Part shown: one piece after another, positions 36,512 through 49,300 of the stretch
Layout of the letters: each line of letters starts with the position of its first letter
Numbering within the stretch: position 1 is the first letter of the stretch
From: Isoetes taiwanensis
Lineage: Eukaryota > Streptophyta > Lycopodiopsida > Isoetales > Isoetaceae
Assembly: GCA_021234155.1 (NCBI GenBank)
Contig: JAJEKV010000035.1
Coordinates: 11,968,407-12,032,406 of the forward strand
Direction: 5' to 3'
DNA length: 64,000 nt
Program-made: the position numbers and the translations under genes
Notes under the pieces: model-generated
The model's input: the letters and a program-made list of their open reading frames with translations, nothing else
Databases searched by the model: none
What the model was told of the DNA's origin: nothing

Positions 36512-37591
36512 TTTAAAGGGACAGATATTGCTCGGGAAGTAATCAAGTGTAGGCCAGATGCTTCTGGCTGGAGATAGAGTTGTTACCTGGCTTTCTATCT
36601 GGGTGAGTAAGTGTCCTGTGTAACATTACAATAAAACCCCCAAAATAACTTCTGAAGCATTTACATTTTAGTGCAGTCTGGTGGAGCATTCGCAGAGTAT
36701 GCAGTTGCATCACTGAAATATCTGCAAAATTACCATTGGAGGTGTCTTCTCTAGATGATGTTGCTCTTCCTGTGGCTGCTCTTACAGCGCTTCAGAGTCT
36801 CAAAGATTCTGCTGGAGTTAAGTTTGATAGTAACTATAGTGGAAATATACTTATTACTGCAGCCTCTGGAGGTATTGGCACTTATGTCATACAGGTTGGT
36901 TGCATGGATTACTCATGCTTGTCAAAGAGCAATTATATTTCTTGAGTTAATTGTGTACAAGGATAAGTAGAGATTTTTGCATTCTTGATGTTTTTCCATG
37001 GCAAAGAGCAGTTATTTCTTGAGTTTATTTTACATAAGAATGAGGCGTTTTCCATTTTGATAATTCTGTATATCAATTAGAGTATGATCTCTACTATGTG
37101 TTTACAAATCGTATGTTATGCAGCTAGCAAAGCTTGGAGGAGCTCATGTAATAGCAACATGCGGTTATCGGAACATTGAGCTCGTGAAAAGCCTTGGCGC
37201 TGATGAGGTGCTTGATTACAAGACTCCAGAAGGGGCTGCATTGAAGAGTCCTTCAGGTTGCAGATTTGATGCTGTTATTCATTGTACAACAGGTATACCT
37301 TGGTCGACATTGCAGCCTGTTCTTGCTCGAAAAGGGAAGGTTATTGACCTCACACCTAATTTTGATGGCATGGTACGAGGTGCTACAATCCTTACTTTTT
37401 CCAAGCAGAAGTTAGTGCCATTTGTCATGGCAGCAAATCAGAAGGATTTAGAGTTTCTAGTCAATCTTATCAAAGAAAAGAAACTAACGGCTGTAGTTGA
37501 TTCAAAGTTCTCACTGGCAGAGGCTGCATAGTCATGGTCAAAGAGCATGGAGGGTCATGCTACAGGCAAGGTGCTAGTGGTAGTAGACTAA
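36512..37591 (+). pseudogene. Quinone oxidoreductase (chloroplast envelope ceQORH-like), broken
   Basis: Exon remnants at about 36512-36602, 36677-36894 and 37124-37591 keep GT-AG borders. The first has GTDIAREV and DRVVTWLSIW with a frameshift and stop between them. The second starts SGGAFAEYAVASLK, loses one base, then continues SSLDDVALPVAALTALQSL and ILITAASGGIGTYVIQ, the Rossmann NADPH-binding motif. The third has LAKLGGAHVIATCGYRNIEL, SLGADEVLDYKTPEGAALKS and FDAVIHCTTGIPWST. It reaches a premature TAG at 37529-37531 in place of a codon before SWSKSMEGHATGKVLV, and ends at 37591. These zinc-free medium-chain dehydrogenases reduce quinones or alpha,beta-unsaturated carbonyls. The N-terminal third is missing. 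Confidence 0.85.
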
Positions 37592-37599
37592 AAAGTGAT

Positions 37600-38140
37600 T
37601 CAACGTTGTACTTCCCTGTGTATGAACATCGGGAAGGTACAAACAACAGTTTTTTAGTTCTAACCCCGGATATCGGGGATTGAGTTTTAAATACAATGTT
37701 TCCACTCGGTCTATTTTACTACTTTCCATCACAGGTGGGCTTCTGGGAACTTGGCTTCGCTAGCTAGGAAGGATATTTTCTAGGCAAGGAGCTGCATATG
37801 GAAAGTCGGTTCAGCATGGTCTGGACCCTCTCGCTTAGTTAAGCGGGAAGAATTAAGCCAAATACGGGGCAAGATTCGGTCAATGATCTTATAGAACGGT
37901 TATATCTGGAGGCAAGAATTGTTGAATGCAAACCCTAAAGTCTATTCCAAGGATTGCCTATTTCAAGGAAGGTGTCTTGACTTTTTTTGTGAAACAATAT
38001 GGCCAAGGTGCAAGACGTACCAAGAGGCAACTTATGCTCACTTATTATGCCGGCTAGGGAATGCCAAGAAGGACGTGCTTGGCCGAAACCTGACTTCCAA
38101 TTATTCCTGTCATATACCTATACGTGACCCGCAAACCTGT
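37600..38140. other. No gene recognised
   Basis: 3' flank of the oxidoreductase pseudogene and upstream sequence of the small secreted-protein gene. No ordered motif on either strand. Confidence 0.5.
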
Positions 38141-38155
38141 TCCCTATTGCACTGC

Positions 38156-38162
38156 TATATAA
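38156..38162 (+). promoter_or_regulatory. TATA box
   Basis: TATATAA lies 75 bases upstream of the ATG at 38237, a good distance for a plant core promoter with a short leader. It supports the view that the gene behind it was once expressed. Confidence 0.5.
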
Positions 38163-38236
38163 CACCCACATCCCACACCATATTTTCATCTCATTCCTTT
38201 TATTCTCTTAATTTTCATAGCCTTTGCAGTTTAGAT

Positions 38237-38761
38237 ATGGCAGCACATAAACTTGTTTACTTCCTCCACTTGTTTACTTCCTCCTTTTTGTAGCCGTTTT
38301 TGCATCAGTTGCTGCATGGCGCCCTCCTCTTAAATACGACAAAGGAGAAGACCTTGACGATGATGAGGAACTGGTTGTCCTTGTCAAGGTGATTTGCTTC
38401 AAGTTAACATCATATGACTTCGTCCCCTTGTCCCCTTGTTCTGTACGTTGCTTTGTTGACCTCCCTTATAGGCCGTAACATGTTTTCTTAACTCTTTTGT
38501 TGATGAGCATGGATTAGTGTCAAACTTGTTGGACCCTTTAGCTTCTCCAAGTCTGGCTCCACTAGCTTCAAAGGTGAATTCAAAATAAGGGGTGGTTCCT
38601 ACAAGAATGCTCATCTCTATTGCCTCAAAGTCGAGGAGTTTACCTTGCCCTATAACTGCAGTGTGCTTGCAATCCCCAACCCTGGTTCCTTGACCATCCC
38701 TCTCAATGTCAAGGATGAAACAACATTTGTCCAAGTTGCTCCATTTGTGTATAGTGCATAA
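38237..38761 (+). pseudogene. Small secreted protein, broken by a 17-bp duplication
   Basis: The ATG at 38237 opens MAAHKLVYFL. A direct 17-bp duplication (38251-38267 and 38268-38284, acttgtttacttcctcc) then throws the frame into a stop. Past it, a second frame reads LLFVAVFASVAAW, the rest of a hydrophobic signal peptide, then KYDKGEDLDDDEELVVLVKV and a Cys-containing stretch. Later, in a third frame, VKLVGPFSFSKSGSTSFKGE, NAHLYCLKVEEFTLPYN and FVQVAPFVYSA lead to a stop. The signal peptide plus Cys plus small beta-rich body recalls Ole e 1-like extracellular proteins, but this is only a resemblance. At least two frame breaks make it a pseudogene. Confidence 0.5.
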
Positions 38762-38799
38762 GCGAGCATAGAAGAAAGTGCTATAATTATTACGATCAC

Positions 38800-39810
38800 T
38801 TGCGAAAAATAATGTCTTGCTATTTACTTATGCGATAATGTTTTGTGTCTTGGGTTATATCATAATCTCAATTCATGTTTTCATGAACCTCATACAGTTA
38901 TTGCTCTCTTGATTATTTTAATGAGCATAACTCATGTTCTAGTAGGATATACTATACGATCATGGATTTTACCTAATAAATTGATTGATAATCCTTACAA
39001 ACTGAAAGACTTTTTATGAGTTTAAGTGCTGCATTAACTTTGTGCTTCTATATTGTACTGGTTCCACTCCATAAGCCTAATTTTCATTGACTTGGCCTCT
39101 ACTTCAAAAATAACGACAAAGACGAGGAATTACAACCGCTAGACTAGAAGTTGAGTAAAATCTTGTAAGATCAAAGAGAAAGAGAAGCCTCAAATGAGAA
39201 ACCTCAAAAGATGATTATAAATACTAAATAAATTTTATCTTTTCTTTGAGCCAGCAAGTGAAACTCAAGTTAGAAATCGAGCAGCCAATAGGAATATAAG
39301 GTAGCTAGGTATAATAGACATAATAGCCAAGACCTCTGCGAACATTTCTTTGGTTCCAAACCTATGGGGTTGCACCTACTATTAATGTCCAACGTGTGTA
39401 AGTTCAAAATTTATGGAAACCCTAACTTGTTCATAATGCGAGGCAATCATTGAGTTATGAGGAGGTAAACTTCTAAAAAGTCTCTTTTTGATGAGGGAAA
39501 ATCTTCAAATTACCCTTATAAGCTGCATTATATTAAAATGAGACTCATGCAATTCCCACTTTTTTTGGAACCTTGTTATTTCAATCCAAAAAGATGTGTG
39601 AATTGTTTAAGGTCCCATTATTGTCTTCAAGACTTTTATCTTGTGTGAGTAAAAAACTTAGAATATAAATGGCCTCCTTTTTGCAGATGGCGAATCAAGA
39701 AACTAAATAACACATCCAAAACCAATGAAATAGTTTACTTTCTCCAAACAAAGTGCTAGTAGTATGCAATGAATTTTTATTCATAAATAATATCATTACA
39801 ATTTATTTTA
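38800..39810. other. No gene recognised
   Basis: AT-rich intergenic sequence with no ordered open reading frame and no element termini recognised. Confidence 0.55.
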
Positions 39811-39905
39811 TAGAAGAGAATAGAATAGAATAGAGTTTATGATTTAAGCCACTTCACCCTCCGGCCATGGAGGGCAACCCTCCGTGCGCAGCACCTTGTT
39901 GTTTT
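39811..39905 (-). repeat. Short interspersed repeat C with (TATTC)n tail, minus orientation
   Basis: The minus strand reads caaggtgctgcgcacggagg, gttgccctcc, gtgaagtggcttaaatcata and then a (TATTC)n tail (39815-39836). The same segment in plus orientation is at 57424-57482. The tail type equals that of the LINE at 5.57-7.78 kb, which suggests shared mobilisation. Confidence 0.6.
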
Positions 39906-41720
39906 TGTTCCGCTGAATTTTTTCGCGCCGCAATCTATCTTCTTATTTTCTTGCCACGTTTTTGTTAACAACCTCCGATGCCTCCGATGCCGTAAGCTGT
40001 CGCGACATGCTATTTTTCTATATCGGTGAGCAGTCTGGCAAGTATTTCCTATGTCCAACTGGTGGTGGACAGCTTGGTCCGGCATTCGCCTATATAAGAA
40101 GCGATGCCCACTGTAATTGTGAGATGCCCACTCTGTAATTGTGAAATTTTGCTAAAATCGGCTCTGCTCTAGTCGACACCGGAAAGGGGTAGAAGAGGCA
40201 AGGCCACGAACAAATACCTCATGAAATGCTCAGCCTAATCAGTGAGTTTTTATGGACGAATTTCCCGTTTAATCGGTGGGTTCCTCGATCCAAGTTGCAG
40301 ATTTCTAAGCCCAGTCTGTAAACTGAACAGAACCCAAAAGCAATCCGGAACCCATACACCCATCCTTTGGACGAACCCACTGCCCTTGCTTTATTGACAT
40401 TAAACACTGCCTCCAATTTTTGGATATGGTCTTGGAAGTGGTCCTTTACTCTCGGCCTTTTCGTTTTAATGTTAAAGACCAGTAAGCTTATCCAATTGTG
40501 GAATCAAAACATGAACAGAACAGAGTGGGAAATCGATTCCAAAGATTATAACAGGAGATAAAATGTTCCAGAAATCTCTCTCTCTTTTGGAAACACTGAA
40601 CGAGATATGAAACGAAAGGAGGTACCTGCTTCATATTTGCTTTCTGCTCATCATTACCACCGACCTGCATAAGCTGTGCTGACCTTGAAATATTTCTTTT
40701 TACATTATTGTGAAAGCTTTGCCGACATATCTTTATCTAAATCTGTGAAATCTTTACCGACATATCTGTATCTAAAAAAAAGATGGGGCTATCTGTATCT
40801 AAAAAATAGATGGGGCTATTATAGCGAATGGTCTTCAGCGAAAGGCAGATGGCTGGAAACAGATCTTAAGGCAGGACTCCAGCGAAATGGCAGATGGCCG
40901 ATGGCCAGATCCGAAGGCACAGAGCCGAAGGCAGACCGCAGAAGGCAGAGCCCTGACCCGTCGCTTGAAGAAATTGACCCACCCAATTGCTTTTTGCCAT
41001 GTCACCAATCTAATGCAATTGTTTTTTTTTTTTTGCTATGAATTACATAATAGCCTACATCCATAGCATACATGGTGCTGTGTAAACTGGACTATGCTTA
41101 AATCCACCATCCATAAATTCATTCCTTTTCGCAATTAAGGTGATCAAGGGTTCAAGGTCGACCGAACGACCTTCTCAAACCCACAATCCAAAAATAATCA
41201 AACCCTGATCCCAGATCTGTTGTTACCAGCCAGATCTGTTGTTACCAGCCAATGCTAGATGTGGGTATTATTATGACTTCGGTTCCTAGGTGTATAATTC
41301 GGTGCAATTGCTGCTTATAATTCATTACAGGACCATTGACACATTAACTATGGGAATGAGTTTATTACCCATGTTGTCCACGTTAACGTTAGGAACTGGA
41401 TTCTTTGTGCAATTGAATAATTAGCCACATTAACTCTAGGAATTGAGTTATGATCTAGATTAAACCTTAAGAATTGAATTCTTCACAAATGAATAATTAG
41501 CTTGAATACATTACTAGGTTTAGTTGAATTGTGTGGGGAATTCTAGGTATTATAAATTCTATACAATTGCTAGATATATAATATTATCTAAGAATTGTGT
41601 GAGTATTATTATTACTACGGGCACAAAACGGACGGCAATCGTGCAGGTTCAACTCCTGCATGTTCTCTCGCATCTGAAGCATGTCTAGAACTTAGCACAA
41701 AACTTCTTTTGCAGCGGGTT
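39906..41720. other. No gene recognised; small tandem repeats
   Basis: Contains local duplications: ccgacatatct..tatctaaa near 40722-40775, gatggggctat twice near 40781-40818, and ccagatctgttgttaccag twice at about 41212-41250. A perfect T-arm-like hairpin GCAGG-TTCAACT-CCTGC lies at 41643-41659 without a tRNA body. Several 60-120-codon openings have no protein signature. Confidence 0.5.
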
Positions 41721-41728
41721 GGACAAAA

Positions 41729-41766
41729 GAAATGTCCGCGGCGGTCTTGGCCGCGCGATAAATTTC
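41729..41766. repeat. GC-rich hairpin (copy 2)
   Basis: The stretch gaaatgtccgcggcgg..ggccgcgcgataaatttc is a variant of the hairpin at 33891-33925. The outer GAAAT/ATTTC and the cgcggc/gccgcg arms are kept and the loop differs. Confidence 0.65.
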
Positions 41767-41829
41767 TTGTATAATTAATGTACATACATGGACTCTTAAT
41801 TTTTATATGGACACATATAGCTATAAATA

Positions 41830-42318
41830 ATTATGTGGCATTACCACCCAAAATAGAAATTTTTGGGCAACAGATACAAATAGACAACAATAAAATAGTT
41901 AACTATGTGCCTTTATAGCTATTCAAATGGCATCCTGAAATGGCACTTGTAGGGCAAGTAGTTGGCACTTAAGCCTATGCCATTGTATTGGACAAATGGC
42001 AAATCTCTAACCACACTTGAATGGCAAATATAAGTCAGTTCTACAATTTATTCCAACACAAATGGTACAAATATCCACATACATACATGACACTTACTAA
42101 TATTTCGTTTATGCAGGTCATAATGGCAAAACTTTCATACACTTAAATGGCACGTCCACGACATTAATATATGTGGCATTTATATGGCCAACGAATGGCA
42201 AAATTTTTGTCACTTAAATGGCATATACTTGCTAGATTTGTTCATTTGCCAATTACAATGGCGCAAATGGCAAATTCATGAAAATGTGCCATTTGTGCCC
42301 CTTTTTGTAGTAGTAAGC
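41830..42318 (-). mobile_element. CACTA-like transposon terminus with subterminal repeat array
   Basis: The right edge reads, on the minus strand, ACTACTACAAAAAGGGGC, close to the CACTACTACAAAAA terminal inverted repeats of plant CACTA elements. Inside lie more than a dozen copies of aatggca/tgccatt-type heptamers in both orientations over about 450 bases (for example at 41929, 41940, 42000, 42022, 42124, 42148, 42193, 42219, 42258, 42266). CACTA transposases bind such subterminal arrays. The opposite terminus and a transposase were not found. Confidence 0.5.
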
Positions 42319-44067
42319 CTATAAAATAATTGTAAAAAAACTACTATAAAATGACGAGTGCAAGAGAGTCCACATTTTATTCTTCTGGTTTTTAGAGCAG
42401 TTGATGACAAATATCAAAATATTATTGGGTCCACCAAGACTACCAGAAATTACAATTGGACATTTGAAAAAGTGCAGATTGTTTTTGCTCAAGAAGAGAT
42501 GGAGCGTAACAAGCCTATTAGAAAAGCTGAGTTACATCTTGCTCAACTTAATTTGGCCATGTCTCAAGCCAATAAAGAGAAGCAAAGGTTGGATGATCGC
42601 TCAAATAAGGATAAATCACAATTTACATGCAGGCATTGTTGGCAGAAAGATCATTTCAGAAATCATCGTCCAAATTTGTGCAGTAGACTGGATCTGGCAG
42701 TCGCTCAACGGTTTCTCCATCCTCAACACAAGCTAATGCTATTTCTATTGCAGCCATATTGTCTTCTATATTTACCAATGAATACTTAGGATTTAATGGT
42801 TCTGATGATTGCTCTCTTTCTTCTCGATTTATGATGGACTTGGGTGCTTCATGCCATCCTACTGGAACTTCTAGGTATCTTTCTAATCCCAAAGAGGATC
42901 GTTCAGTTGTAGTAGCCATGGGCAATGGTACTGTATATCAGTCAAAAGCTAAAGGGACCATTAATGTCAAGTCAACAGCAGGGGATCTTCATGTGCCTTA
43001 TTAGTCATTCACTAGGCATTCATGCTAATCTTTTATCTGTTTCTGCTTTTGATCGAGATCATAAGCATGTAATTTTTGGAAATGGAAAGATGTACCTTAC
43101 CGAGAAGAGTCCTTTTGAATTCACCAAGCTGGAATAGTTACATATTCTTGGCACCGGTCATATGAACAAAGCAGGACTGTATACTGTTGAGGCAGATCCA
43201 AAAGATGATGTTAACGCAGTTTTGTGGCAACAGAATTACCCCAAGAGCATCTTTGGCATGTAAGATTTGGTCATCTTGGTGGTAGAGCTTTAGGGGAATT
43301 TTCTAGGCTTAAGATGGTAGATGGTTTACCTTCTCTTAGGTCTCATGTTTTATAGTGTGATGCCTGCCACGAAGGAAAACAACCTCATGCACTATATGCA
43401 CAGACCACTTATCGAGCTCAAGCACCTTTGGAATTAATTCATTCTGACCTTTGTTACATGCTAACAAGTTTTTTGGGAGGAGCAAAGTATTTTGTGGTTT
43501 TGGTTGATGACTGCACAAGGTTCTTTTGGATTTTTTTGTCACAAGATAAAAGATATGGTGTTCCCTGTTTTCCAGCAGCTTCATTGCTGATTGAAAAACA
43601 GTTGGGCAGCCCTGTCAAAGCACTTCACACCGGCAATGGTATCGATTATGTCATTGCCAAGTTTGAAGATTATTGTCATGCTCATGGCGTTCGCAGGGAT
43701 CTCATTGTACCATATGCACATGCTGAAAATGGCGTTACGGAATGAAGAAATAGATCTTTACAAAATCTGGTATATTCTATGTTGTTTCATAAGCATTCCT
43801 TTTGGGGAGAAGTATTGCAGACTACAATTTATGTTGGCAATAGAGCACCAACAGTGGCTTTAAGCAACAAAACACCATTTGAAGCCTTGTACGGGTATAA
43901 AGCAGATGTTCAACACTTGCGCATATTTGGCTGCTTAGTATATGGAGCTGTTCCTTTAGAAATTTTAAAGAAAGAAGGCAAGGTGGCTGAGCGTGCAGTG
44001 AAATGTATTTTTGTGGGTTATCCAACCCACCAAAAGCATAAAAATTTTATGATCCAAAGACTAGAAG

Positions 44068-44231
44068 TCTTTGTTTCTCGTAGTGTTCAGTTTGTTAAAC
44101 ATGCTGAATATATATATGATAGCACACTAATTTTGTAGCCTTCAATCATTCTTTGTTTCTCGTAGTGTTCAGTTTGTTGAACATGCTGAATATATGGATG
44201 ATACACACTAATTTTGTAGCCTTCAATCATG
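44068..44231. repeat. 82-bp tandem duplication inside the copia element
   Basis: Two adjacent copies of tctttgtttctcgtagtgtt..gtagccttcaatcat, with a few changes, lie in the linker between integrase and RT. Confidence 0.85.
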
Positions 44232-44270
44232 AGCTTATCACTCATTTATTTCAACATCTCCACTCATCTG

Positions 44271-44425
44271 TTGCACCTAATCATTCTAGGCAGAATGTTC
44301 CAGCTCCCATGCCTTCAACTTGCTGCACCTAATCATTCTAGGCAGAATGTTCCAGCTCCCATGCCTTCAACTTGTTGCACCTAATCATTCTAGGTAGAAT
44401 GTTCCAGCTCCCATGCCTTCAACTC
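44271..44425. repeat. 52-bp unit, three tandem copies, inside the copia element
   Basis: The unit starts ttgcacctaatcattctagg and contains agaatgttccagctcccatg. The three copies are nearly identical. 52 is not a multiple of three, so each copy shifts the frame. Confidence 0.85.
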
Positions 44426-45439
44426 GTGATCTTACTATTGAACATATGCCTTTTATTCCTTCTAATATTGTTCCAATTATGTTCACCTTAATCGTCCATT
44501 AGTCTGCAGCGACAAATGAGCATTTGGATGAAGCCTGTGATTTGGATGTTGAGCATGCAAATTGGCCTATTAATTTGCATGATGAATATATCTCAAAAGA
44601 TAGTTCAGATTCTTCTCCTCCTGTTACTACAGTAGCACATCATGCTCCAGATATTGTGAGAAGATCTCGAAGATTGCAAGGCCTTTCTCCTATTCATGAA
44701 GAGACTTGCAATTATGCTCTGATGGCTACAGTTTTAGCAACTTCAGTTCCTATATGTTATCAAGATGCATCAGCTATAGAACAGTGGGATGATGCTATGA
44801 AAGACGAGTATTCTATGCTTATGAAACAAGGTACTTGGGATTTAATGCCTAGACCACCCAATTAGCATGTCATTGGAAAAAAATGGGTTTATTTAAGAAA
44901 ATCTCACGCTGATGGTAATATTGCTAAGCATAAAGCGAGATTAGTAGCCAAAGGGTTCAATAAAAAATTTGGCCGTGATTACACTGAAGTTTTTGCTCCA
45001 GTGGCACGTATGTCTACAGTTCGAGTTGTTATTGCTTTAGCAGCCAGCAAGGGTTGGATGTTATATCAATTGGACTTCACGAGCGCCTTTCTTAATGGCA
45101 ACTTAGTCATTTATATGACGCAGCCACAAGGTTTCATTAAACCTGGTAATGAAAAGCTTGTTTGCAGATTAAAGAAGAGCATTTATGGTCTGAAACAAGC
45201 TCCAAGGTGTTGGCATGAGAAGATTAATGTCTTCTTATGCTTTTGAAGTCGTTTGCTGCATTTTTGTCTTGGAGTGGAGATTTGGCAGCATTCTAAGTGT
45301 ATTCAGCTCACTCAAACAAATATATCAAAGATCTCTTGGCTAGATTCTTTATGCAAGAATGCAAGCCTGCTGTCACAACCTATGAACAAAGCATAAAGAT
45401 GGTACAACCCTGCATTTGTTGTTTTCTTAAGAAGGCAAG

Positions 45440-45890
45440 CTTTAGCACTGCGCTATTTAGGAAGGCATGGTATGGCTCTCTGTTCCATAGCTACAGCATT
45501 GTGCTATTTAGAAAGGCTATCACGAACCTTTGTTAGAAAGGCTATCACAAATCTTTGTTTCCACAGCCTCACTGAATGCGCATCAGCAGTGTTGACACAT
45601 GAGAATGAGAATGTCACCTGAAGTGGCTATCATGAACCTTTGTTAGAAAGGCTATCATGAACCTTTGTTTTCACAGTCTCGCCTTCGTTTCCACAGCCTC
45701 GCCGGACACACGTTGGCAGTGTTGACACATGAAAATGTCACCTAAAGTGACATTCTTGTATTCGAAATACACATACTGAATATTACTCCATTGACAGACT
45801 CGCCTCCGCAACGTCGAGAGCGTTTCCACATGAGAATGTCTTCTTGTATACTAAATTACTCCATTGACAACGTGCAATTGAAGATATACA
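45440..45890. repeat. Repeat-rich stretch downstream of the copia element
   Basis: Several interleaved direct repeats occur here: ggctatcacgaacctttgttag, gaaaggctatcan, cacagcctcgcc, gtgttgacacatgaaaatgtcacct and ttactccattgaca. It could be a decayed 3' LTR, but clear TG..CA ends were not found. Confidence 0.5.
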
Positions 45891-46363
45891 TGGAACAACT
45901 TGCCCATTAAAACTTTTACTCTCCTCCTTGACTAAATTTTCATGCGCATTTTATAAAGACCTTTCCTTGACCTTTCATGTGCTCTGATTTCTGAAATAGT
46001 GCTTTTCTATGCACTTATAATGGTTGTGAAGATCAATGCATAAATATTAAGGCGATCAATAACCCAAATACCAAGAACAAAGTCCTCATTCGGCCATACT
46101 TGTACATAAATGCTGATTCGAACCATCAACTACTACTGGGAAATCAAAATTAGATTTCCACTATTTGCCTCCCACAATCTTTGACTTCAATCCTCTATGG
46201 CAAAGGCTAGTGCTCTACCATCTTATGCTTATGCCTCAAGAGGAGCTATAGGGAAGGGCATGTTCTTCTAATATAAAGAATGGGTTCATATCACAAGCTC
46301 CTCACCAATAAAGAATTTACAGCCCTCAAAACTGTAATATGTACAGGCCTCCAAATAACAGGC
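45891..46363. other. 3' flank of the mitochondrial EF-G gene; no gene recognised
   Basis: AT-rich sequence just downstream of the minus-strand EF-G stop codon. It would hold the 3' untranslated region and terminator of that gene. Confidence 0.5.
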
Positions 46364-49300
46364 TTATTTTTTTTCTTCTGTTTTGCCCTTATATGCTGAG
46401 ATCAACTGTGCTTGTACATCCTGTGGTACGGACAGATGCTTATAATATTCCATTGTGAACTCGCCCTTCCCCTGTGAACCAAATCAGAAAAGAAATCCAA
46501 AATATGGGAGACAAAGGTAAGGGTTAAGCTTTACCTGGGTCATGGACCTTAGCGCAGTTGAATACCCAAACATATTGTTCAGAGGCACCTGTATTAAAAA
46601 AACAGAAATGTCACTTGAAGGAATTATTCCTGGCTGCAAAAGAGGTTATGATAATGCCCTTTTACTCACATGGCAATTGACAACCATGTCATCTCCATCC
46701 TGGTCGCTGGAAACAATCATACCCTTACGCCTGAAAGTAGGCGCAATATTACGACTTATGTAAGCAAACATAACAAGAAAAATGTGAATTACCTGTTAAT
46801 ATCACCAATAACATTGCCTTGAAATTCACTTGGGGCCTTTATTTCCACAAGCATTATTGGTTCCAATATTACAGGTCTTGCACCTCCATAGCACTGTAAT
46901 AAAGAAAATGGCATTTTTTATCGAACGACGGGAGAAATTTATCCTCGGACCTATATTTATCGTCGTGCATTATACCAGGAACAAAGAACATGACAATTGA
47001 AATACGTGGTGATAGAACAGTTACCTGGCGGAATGCATACAGAGCTGCAAGTTTGAAAGCGAGCTCACTGGAATCTACAGCATGAGCAGCACCATCTGTC
47101 AATACTATTCGCACATTCTCAACAGGATGACCAATGAGAGAGCCACTGCAACATCCAGATCCAATCATCAAATTAATAACCATGTCCCATTCTATCAAAG
47201 ACTGTGGTTCAGATTTCGACCATCCACTTACGAATTGCAAGCCTCTATAAAACCTTTTTCAATAGCAGGTATATACTGATGAGGAATACATTGACCAATC
47301 ATTTCGTTTTCGAATTCAAATTTCTTTCCATGACCCTCGGGAAGTGGTTCAATATACCTGAGAATATATAAACACACGGTATGTACATGAACAACCAAAA
47401 TTTTCTTCAATGGTTTATTTTCAGTTTGCAGCATCATAGAAAAGAATCATATACCCTTCAACCCGACCATATTGACCTTGACCTCCACTTTGCTTTTTAT
47501 GCAAATAATTGAATTCTGATTTTTTTGTAATTGTCTCCCTGAAATTTACTTGTGGCTTTCCAACAATAGTATCAACCTGACATTAAGGCTGTAAGAAAGA
47601 AGTGCAATTTGCTAATAAGAGTTTTTGATTAATTCATACCTTGTATTCCCTTCGAATTCTCTCCACGTATATATCTAAATGCAGCTCTCCCATTCCCGAT
47701 ATAATGGTCTATTTGTTATTTTGCGAATCAGCACCCATAAGGCTCTATAACATACCAAATATTTTGCTAAAGAATATTTTACCTGTCCACTCTCAGAATC
47801 AAGGCTCACACGAAACGTCGGATCTTCTTTTTGAAATCGGTTCAAAGCCTTGGAAAACTGCAGTGAATTCCCCATTAGTTCCATTTACACCAAAGAAAAA
47901 ACTTGGAGAAAATAGAAAACCAATAGGGTTTGTCTATTCTTTGGTACATGTCCAATTCTGTGGGCAAAGCAGTTACTGTTAGCCTAAGCACTATTGAAGC
48001 TTAAAAGATGTGGTCAGGTCTCCAAGAAGTGGCATGGCTAAAGCATTTTCAAGATATTAGAGTATTAGTCAGGGAAGCCACCATGTTAGTGGATAACTCT
48101 GGGGCTATAGCCTTGGCTAAAGATCAAAGTATCATCCCTTAAAATGCTCACTTATGCTTTATGAGAGAATAGCCCAACAACATTATCATAAAATCTGCAA
48201 TACTGTGCTACGAGAAAGCAATCGGCTGACGATATGACCAAGCCTCTGGTTGAATCCATGCTTCGGCACATGAAGCAGTCTTTAAGGCTGCAGCAGGGCA
48301 ACTCTTTTTTCTGTTATTTCCTTTTCTGTTTACGTTAGGGTTCAGTTTCAGGAGTATCACAGTATGAAATTAAACCCTAATCTACATACATGACATAGCC
48401 AACATGTATGCAACCTACACTACCTATGCCATGTTACCTTGTACTATATAGCTAACTATTGTTCTCTATATGTATACATCATCCATTTATCTATCTGAGC
48501 ATCTACTTTCTCACTTATGTTCAAGCACACAACATCTAGAATTTCCTATATAATTGGAACTGGGATTTCAGAAAATGATCAAATCAAACCAATTATCCCT
48601 CCTACTTGACTGTTAGAGTTGTCAAAGAAGACATGCATTATTCAATGCACTCCTGAGCCTTCATCAAATTGAATCTTTGCTGCAGTAAGTCTATCTGTTA
48701 ATAAAGAGTTTTCTATCTCCTCGCATAACGTTTTCAAGAACAAAGTTTACGTTATATTCCTCCTGCAGGCTGTTAAAGTACAAGGCAGAGTGATAAGCAT
48801 GCATTTTCAATGGTAGAATGATCATGAGGAACTTGTATCTCTGCAGCATATGTGTTTTCCTCATCTCCATCACTGAAACTCATGGAAGAGTCCGAATCTG
48901 GAGGTAAGTTTTCATGCTCAAACAGAATGTTTGCTGGTTTATCTGTTTCGCAACGTGTTTTGTTCAATCTTGTTCATCATGAATTCGCCTCTAATTAAAG
49001 AGATTTATATGAATCAACCAGAAAAGTTAGCCTATCCAAGATAAGTCTTACTTCACCCAATTTCTTCAAGAATCCAGAATAATACTCGCCTGCTGGAAGG
49101 GCACGGTCGGCTCCACCTCAAGTGGAGAGGACCAGGTGTCCAGGTCCAAGTCCACTTTTCTTGTCATTTTTAGGTAGAGATGGCTAGGGCAAGGGCTGAG
49201 AAGACCATACTGATGGATCTTACTTAGATGTTGCTCCTTGGCAAAAGTCATGCTTCTGAAGATAAACGAAAAGTCTCCTCTCTCATCTCTCGCAGACAAG

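Larger units (their letters stand above)
42350..45540 (+). mobile_element. Ty1/copia retrotransposon, polyprotein broken and RT active site missing
   Basis: In order on the plus strand: gag C-terminus with a knuckle-like CRHCWQKDHFRNH (about 42630); protease region FMMDLGASCHPTGTSRYLSN (42826); the GAG-pre-integrase region with RFGHLGG and CDACHEGKQ (43265-43385); integrase core with ELIHSDLCYMLTSFLGG and FVVLVDDCTRFFWIF (43430-43530), then PFEALYGYKADVQHLRIFGC (43880); the linker; and RT with KKWVYLRK, ARLVAKGF, YTEVFAPVARMSTVR and QLDFTSAFLNG (44880-45110), KKSIYGLKQAPRCWHEK. The order integrase-before-RT is diagnostic of copia. Many stops break it. After CWHEKI the sequence jumps to QLTQTxxIKDLLARFFM, so the YVDD box is deleted. 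LTRs were not identified. Confidence 0.85.
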